A stretch of 64,000 bases of DNA from Cribrihabitans marinus. Its GTDB lineage: Bacteria > Pseudomonadota > Alphaproteobacteria > Rhodobacterales > Rhodobacteraceae. Location of the stretch: contig NZ_FNYD01000007.1 of the NCBI RefSeq assembly GCF_900109035.1, positions 62,001-126,000 on the forward strand. The letters are read 5' to 3'. The notes beneath the pieces were generated by a model, which had not been told where the DNA came from, made no database searches, and was given only the letters and a program-made list of their open reading frames with translations. Below, piece after piece: positions 59,564 to 64,000 of the stretch (within the stretch, counting starts at the first letter, position 1; the number at the start of each line of letters is the position of its first letter). The position numbers were made by a program, and so were the translations under genes.

Positions 59564-62218
59564 ATGGCAACCGACATCGAGGACATCGACCCGATCGAGT
59601 CCCGCGAATGGCAGGACGCGATAGAGGACGTGATATCAAGGGACGGCCCCGACCGGGCGCATTTCCTGCTCGACCGCGCGGTCAGCCAGGCGCGGGCCGC
59701 CGGCGCGACGCTGCCATTCTCGGCCACGACACCCTATCAGAACACCATCCCCGCCGATGAGCAGGTCGAGATCCCCGGCGACCTGGAGATGGAATGGCGC
59801 ATCCGCACCATCAACCGCTGGAACGCGATGGCCACGGTGGTGCGCCGCAACAAGGAAAGCAGCGAATATGGCGGCCACATCGCCAGCTTCGCCAGCTCGG
59901 CGGTGATGTACGATATCGGGTTGAACCATTTCTGGCGCTCGAAATCGGCGATTCACGGCGGCGACCTGGTGTTCTTCCAGGGCCACGTGATTCCCGGCAT
60001 CTACGCCCGGTCCTTCATGGAGGGGCGGATCAGCGAGGAACAGCTGGAGAACTTCCGTTCGGAAGTGAATGGCGGCGGGCTCAGCTCCTACCCGCATCCC
60101 TGGCTGATGCCGGATTACTGGCAGTTCCCGACCGTCAGCATGGGCCTTGGCCCGCTGATGGCGATCTACCAGGCCCGGTTCATGAAATACATGCACAACC
60201 GCGGCCATATCGACATGGCCGACCGCAAGGTGTGGTGCTTCCTGGGCGACGGCGAGATGGACGAGCCGGAAAGCCGCGGCGCCATCGACCTGGCCGCGCG
60301 CGAGGGGCTGGACAACCTGATCTTCGTGGTCAACTGCAACCTGCAGCGGCTGGACGGCCCGGTGCGCGGCAACGGCAAGATCGTGCAGGAACTGGAGGGC
60401 GATTTCCGCGGCGCCGGCTGGGATGTCATCAAGCTTCTCTGGGGCAAGGGCTGGGACGAGCTGCTGGAGCGCGACACCTCGGGCAAGCTGCGTCAACTGA
60501 TGGACGAGACCGTCGACGGCGACTACCAGACATTCAAGTCCAGGGACGGCGCATATATCCGCAAGCATTTCTTCGGCAAGTATCCCGAGACGGCGGCGCT
60601 GGTCGAGGACTGGACCGACGATCAGATCTGGGCGCTGCGCCGGGGCGGGCATGACCCGGAGAAGGTCTATACCGCCTTCAAGCGCGCGACCGAGACCAAG
60701 GGCGTTCCGACCTGCCTGCTGGTCAAGACTGTCAAGGGTTATGGCATGGGCACCGCCGGCGAGGGCCAGAACACCACCCACCAGCAGAAGAAGCTGGCCG
60801 AGGACCAGCTGCGCGCCTTCCGCGACCGGTTCAAGATCCCGGTCAGCGACGAGGATCTGCCCAAGGCGCCCTTCGTCAAGCTGAACAACGCGCAGAAGGC
60901 CTATCTGGCCGACCGCCGCAAGGAGCTGGGCGGGGACTTCCCGAAACGGGTCTCGGACTCGCCCAAGCTGGAAATTCCGGCGCTGGACAAGTTCTCGGGT
61001 CAGCTCAAGGGCAGCGGCGAGCGCGAGATCTCGACCACGATGGCCTTCGTGCGCATCCTGACCACGCTTCTGCGTGACAAGAAGATCGGCAAGCAGGTCG
61101 TGCCCATCGTGCCCGACGAGAGCCGTACCTTCGGCATGGAGGGGCTGTTCCGCTCGGTGGGCATCTACAATCCGCTGGGGCAGAAATACACGCCCGAGGA
61201 TGCCGACCAGATGATGTATTACAAGGAATCGACCGACGGTCAGGTTCTGCAGGAGGGCATCAACGAGGCCGGCGCCATGGCCGACTGGATCGCCGCGGCG
61301 ACCAGCTACTCCAACCACGGCGTGCCGATGATCCCGTTCTACATCTACTACTCGATGTTCGGGTTCCAGCGGATCGGCGACCTGGCCTGGGCCGCCGGCG
61401 ACAGCCGCGCACGCGGCTTCATGCTGGGCGGCACCGCCGGGCGCACCACGCTGAACGGCGAGGGCCTGCAGCACGAGGACGGGCACAGCCACATCCTGGC
61501 CGGGACCATCCCCAACTGCATCAGCTATGACCCGACCTTCCAGTTCGAGGTGGCGGTGATCGTCCAGCACGGGCTGCAGCGGATGTATGGCGATCAGGAG
61601 GACGTGTTCTACTACCTCACGCTGATGAACGAGAACTATGTCCATCCCGACATGCCCATGGGCGTCGAGGAAGGCATCATCAAGGGTCTCTACCGCTTCT
61701 CCAAGACCACCCGGCCCGGCAAGAAGCACGTGAACCTGATGGGCTCGGGCACCATACTGGTGCAGGCGATGAAGGCCGCCGAGATGCTCAAGGAGGATTT
61801 CGGCGTGACCAGCGACATCTGGTCCGCAACCAGCTTCAACGAGTTGGCGCGCGAGATGCAGGACGTGGCGCGCTGGAACCGCCTCAACCCGCTGGCCGAG
61901 GAGAAGGTGCCCTATGTCGCCGAGGCGTTGTCGGGTGCCAAGGGGCCGATCATCGCCGCCACCGACTACATGAAGAGCTATGCCGAGCAGATCCGCGCCG
62001 CGGTTCCGGGCCGCTACACGGTTCTGGGCACCGACGGGTTCGGACGGTCGGACAGCCGCGTGAACCTGCGCCGGTTCTTCGAGGTGGACGCGAACCACAT
62101 CGCCGCCGCTGCCATGGTCGATCTTCATCGCGAGGGCGCGGTGTCCAAGAAGGACCTCGAGGCGGCACTCAGCAAATACGACATCGACGGCGACAAGCCG
62201 AACCCGCGGCTGGTTTGA
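59564..62218 (+). CDS. aceE: pyruvate dehydrogenase E1 component, homodimeric
   Basis: 884 residues, the single-chain AceE type. The thiamine diphosphate motif is FLGDGEMDEPESRGAIDLAAREG followed by NLIFVVNCNLQRLDGPVRGNGK, around residues 225-270. Other family stretches are IPVSDEDLPKAPFVKL and TAGRTTLNGEGLQHEDGHSH. It decarboxylates pyruvate and acetylates the E2 lipoyl group. It starts the aceE-aceF-lpd operon behind a strong palindrome and GGAGGAGACC. Confidence 0.97.
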   Translation: MATDIEDIDPIESREWQDAIEDVISRDGPDRAHFLLDRAVSQARAAGATLPFSATTPYQNTIPADEQVEIPGDLEMEWRIRTINRWNAMATVVRRNKESSEYGGHIASFASSAVMYDIGLNHFWRSKSAIHGGDLVFFQGHVIPGIYARSFMEGRISEEQLENFRSEVNGGGLSSYPHPWLMPDYWQFPTVSMGLGPLMAIYQARFMKYMHNRGHIDMADRKVWCFLGDGEMDEPESRGAIDLAAREGLDNLIFVVNCNLQRLDGPVRGNGKIVQELEGDFRGAGWDVIKLLWGKGWDELLERDTSGKLRQLMDETVDGDYQTFKSRDGAYIRKHFFGKYPETAALVEDWTDDQIWALRRGGHDPEKVYTAFKRATETKGVPTCLLVKTVKGYGMGTAGEGQNTTHQQKKLAEDQLRAFRDRFKIPVSDEDLPKAPFVKLNNAQKAYLADRRKELGGDFPKRVSDSPKLEIPALDKFSGQLKGSGEREISTTMAFVRILTTLLRDKKIGKQVVPIVPDESRTFGMEGLFRSVGIYNPLGQKYTPEDADQMMYYKESTDGQVLQEGINEAGAMADWIAAATSYSNHGVPMIPFYIYYSMFGFQRIGDLAWAAGDSRARGFMLGGTAGRTTLNGEGLQHEDGHSHILAGTIPNCISYDPTFQFEVAVIVQHGLQRMYGDQEDVFYYLTLMNENYVHPDMPMGVEEGIIKGLYRFSKTTRPGKKHVNLMGSGTILVQAMKAAEMLKEDFGVTSDIWSATSFNELAREMQDVARWNRLNPLAEEKVPYVAEALSGAKGPIIAATDYMKSYAEQIRAAVPGRYTVLGTDGFGRSDSRVNLRRFFEVDANHIAAAAMVDLHREGAVSKKDLEAALSKYDIDGDKPNPRLV

Positions 62219-62240
62219 GGCCGGGAAGGAGACATCTGAC

Positions 62241-63530
62241 ATGACAATCGAAGTGAAAGTCCCCGACATCGGCGATTTCTCGGACGTGCCGGTGATCGGC
62301 ATATTGGTCAGCGTGGGCGACACCATCGCCGCCGAAGACCCGATCCTGGAACTGGAGAGCGACAAGGCCACGATGGAAGTGCCCGCACCCGCCGCCGGGA
62401 CGGTCAAGGAGATCAAGGTTTCCGAGGGCGATACCGTCTCCGAGGGATCGCTGGTGATGATCCTGGAGGGGTCGGACGCCGGCGCAGGCGATGCGCCCGA
62501 GGCGGAAACGAAATCCGAATCCAAGCCGGCACCGGCCGCCGAGGAGGCCCCTGCCCCCGCATCGGCGCCGACCCCCGCCCCCGCCGCGGTCACCGATGCC
62601 GGTTTCGGCAAGGTCCATGCCAGCCCGTCCGTGCGCGCCTTTGCCCGGCAGCTGGAGATCGACCTGAACAAGGTGAACGGCACCGGCCGCAAGGGCCGCA
62701 TCCTGCGCGAGGACGTGACGGCCCATCTAAAATCCACCTCGGCCCCGGCCGCGGGCGGTGCGCCGGCGCAGGGCGGCATGGGCATCCCGCCGATCCCGGC
62801 GGTCGATTTCTCGAAATTCGGCCCCGTCGAAGATGTCGAGATGCCGCGCATCAAGAAGCTGAGCGGCCCGGCCCTGCACCGGTCCTGGCTGAACATCCCG
62901 CATGTCACCCACAACGAAGAGGCCGACATCACCGATCTGGACGCCTATCGCCGCGAGATGGACGCGCAAGCCAAGCAGGACGGGTATCGCGTCACGCTCC
63001 TGTCCTTCGTGATCAAGGCCAGCGTCTCGGCGCTCAAGCAACATTGGGAGGTGAACTCGTCGATCCACCCCGACGGCGACAAGCTGATCAAGAAGGATTT
63101 CTACAATATCGGTTTCGCTGCCGACACGCCCAACGGGCTGGTGGTGCCGGTGATCCGCGACGCCGACCGCAAGGGGATCATCGAGGTCTCCAAGGAACTG
63201 GGCGAGCTTTCCGCCAAGGCGCGCGAGGGCAAGCTGAAGGGCGACGACATGTCGGGCGCCACCTTCACCATCTCGTCGCTGGGCGGCATCGGCGGCACCA
63301 GCTTCACCCCGATCGTGAACGCACCCGAAGTGGCGATCCTTGGCCTGACCCGGTCCAAGATGGCACCGGTCTGGGATGCGAATGCCGGCAAGAAGGGCAA
63401 GTTCGTGCCACGCAACATGCAGCCGCTGTCGCTCAGCTATGACCACCGGGCCATCGACGGGGCGCTGGCCGCCCGGTTCTGCGCCACGCTGAAACACCTG
63501 CTCGGCGACGTGCGCCGGCTGATGCTGTAA
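62241..63530 (+). CDS. aceF: pyruvate dehydrogenase E2 (dihydrolipoamide acetyltransferase)
   Basis: 429 residues. One lipoyl domain with Lys42 in [16 protein letters not shown], an Ala/Pro-rich linker (about 90-125), a peripheral subunit-binding domain ([25 protein letters not shown], about 127-160) and a catalytic domain ending [15 protein letters not shown] with the active-site His and Asp. It transfers the acetyl group to CoA. Only one lipoyl domain is present here, whereas enterobacterial AceF has three. It follows aceE by 22 bases. Confidence 0.96.
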   Translation: MTIEVKVPDIGDFSDVPVIGILVSVGDTIAAEDPILELESDKATMEVPAPAAGTVKEIKVSEGDTVSEGSLVMILEGSDAGAGDAPEAETKSESKPAPAAEEAPAPASAPTPAPAAVTDAGFGKVHASPSVRAFARQLEIDLNKVNGTGRKGRILREDVTAHLKSTSAPAAGGAPAQGGMGIPPIPAVDFSKFGPVEDVEMPRIKKLSGPALHRSWLNIPHVTHNEEADITDLDAYRREMDAQAKQDGYRVTLLSFVIKASVSALKQHWEVNSSIHPDGDKLIKKDFYNIGFAADTPNGLVVPVIRDADRKGIIEVSKELGELSAKAREGKLKGDDMSGATFTISSLGGIGGTSFTPIVNAPEVAILGLTRSKMAPVWDANAGKKGKFVPRNMQPLSLSYDHRAIDGALAARFCATLKHLLGDVRRLML

Positions 63531-63544
63531 GGGAGGGCGCGGAC

Positions 63545-64000
63545 ATGGACGTCAAGGTTCCCGACATAGGCGATTTCACCGACGTTCCGGTGATCGGCAT
63601 CCTGGTCTCGGTCGGCGATACGGTCGCCGCCGAAGACCCGCTGATCGAGCTGGAATCGGACAAGGCCACGATGGAGGTTCCCTCGCCGGCCGCCGGCGTG
63701 GTCAAGGAGATCAAGGTCGCCGAGGGCGACAAGGTTTCCGAAGGCGCGCTGATCATGGTGCTGGAGTCCGACGACGCCAAGGCATCCTCGGGCGATGACG
63801 CGCCTTCGGCCAAGTCCGAGAGCGCACCGGCGGCACCCGAAGCGGTCCAGGCCACCGGCACCGCGTCCGGCAAGGGCGATGTGCATGGCGAGGTGGTCGT
63901 GCTGGGCTCGGGCCCCGGCGGATATACCGCCGCGTTCCGGGCCGCCGACCTGGGCAAGAAGGTGGTGCTGATCGAGAAGGACAGCAACCTGGGCGGCGTC
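63545..64000 (+). CDS. lpd: dihydrolipoyl dehydrogenase with N-terminal lipoyl domain (partial, runs off the window)
   Basis: 152 codons are visible. Residues 1-75 are a lipoyl domain with Lys40 in [16 protein letters not shown], closely resembling that of the E2 just upstream. After an Ser/Ala-rich linker (about 80-112) comes the FAD-binding [29 protein letters not shown]. The E3 reoxidises dihydrolipoamide using NAD. The ATG at 63545 is preceded by GGGAGGGCGCGGAC, 14 bases after aceF. The 3' end lies beyond position 64000. Confidence 0.93.
   Translation, partial: MDVKVPDIGDFTDVPVIGILVSVGDTVAAEDPLIELESDKATMEVPSPAAGVVKEIKVAEGDKVSEGALIMVLESDDAKASSGDDAPSAKSESAPAAPEAVQATGTASGKGDVHGEVVVLGSGPGGYTAAFRAADLGKKVVLIEKDSNLGGV

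Noticed and set aside
59636-62932. 1098-codon open frame on the minus strand opposite aceE/aceF
   Set aside because: Shadow of two unmistakable enzymes; composition is not protein-like and no ribosome binding site or domain is evident.

Overview
The window is a GC-rich, densely packed, IS-free chromosomal segment of an alphaproteobacterium, most likely a Rhodobacteraceae (roseobacter-type) bacterium. This rests on gene content: the lgt-midA-pgeF string, a Hint-domain protein, a fused PuuE/UraD protein, a homodimeric aceE followed by aceF and a lipoyl-fused lpd, a pstSCAB-phoU-phoB operon, and above all a complete bhcRABCD set (beta-hydroxyaspartate cycle). No tRNA, rRNA, CRISPR array or transposase was seen. 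All assignments come from reading motifs and gene order; no database search was run.

Layout. 0-8 kb: housekeeping genes, with a MaoC/phosphotransacetylase fusion facing a FabH-like ketosynthase, thymidine kinase, a hydroxyacid dehydrogenase, csaA, proC and a YbjN protein. 8-15 kb: ubiK, lgt, a MidA-type methyltransferase, pgeF, a Hint protein, an Lrp regulator, and trxB translationally coupled to a RES-domain protein. 14.9-18.5 kb: a membrane/ferredoxin/class III cyclase fusion and a fused sulfate adenylyltransferase/APS kinase. 18.6-24.8 kb: a phosphate uptake operon behind a Pho-box-like repeat. 24.9-29.4 kb (minus strand): an exported protein and a three-subunit molybdenum hydroxylase with a MoaD/ThiS-like protein. 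29.5-36.1 kb (minus): a hydrolase, a single-chain reductive dehalogenase fused to its own flavin/ferredoxin reductase, an FAD amine oxidase and an acyl-CoA dehydrogenase. 36.4-41.9 kb: a GntR regulator, an Asp/Glu racemase-like protein, a beta-hydroxyacid dehydrogenase, and a kinase-peptidase-aminotransferase fusion. 42-46.5 kb: hemP with a cysteine-rich partner, and a GtrB/GtrA/methyltransferase/GtrII-like cell-surface glycosylation cassette.

46.6-59.3 kb is the metabolic core. It holds urate oxidation (puuD), hydroxyisourate hydrolase (uraH), a fused OHCU decarboxylase/allantoinase (puuE-uraD), ureidoglycine aminohydrolase (allE), ureidoglycolate lyase (allA) and an NCS2 purine/urate permease. 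These surround bhcABCD, which turns two glyoxylates into one C4 acid. Purine ring carbon released as glyoxylate can therefore enter central metabolism through the beta-hydroxyaspartate cycle encoded next to it. Only allantoate amidohydrolase is missing from the chain in this window. A 17-base sequence is repeated exactly in the puuD/LysR and uraH/puuE divergent promoters, with a partial match before allE, so the LysR protein probably controls the ureide genes, while bhcR controls the cycle. The window ends in the pyruvate dehydrogenase operon (aceE, aceF, lpd; lpd runs off the edge), preceded by a strong palindrome.

Four copies of a small intergenic element (hairpins plus a GAGGTATTTTC core) are scattered through the window; one sits inside the bhc operon.
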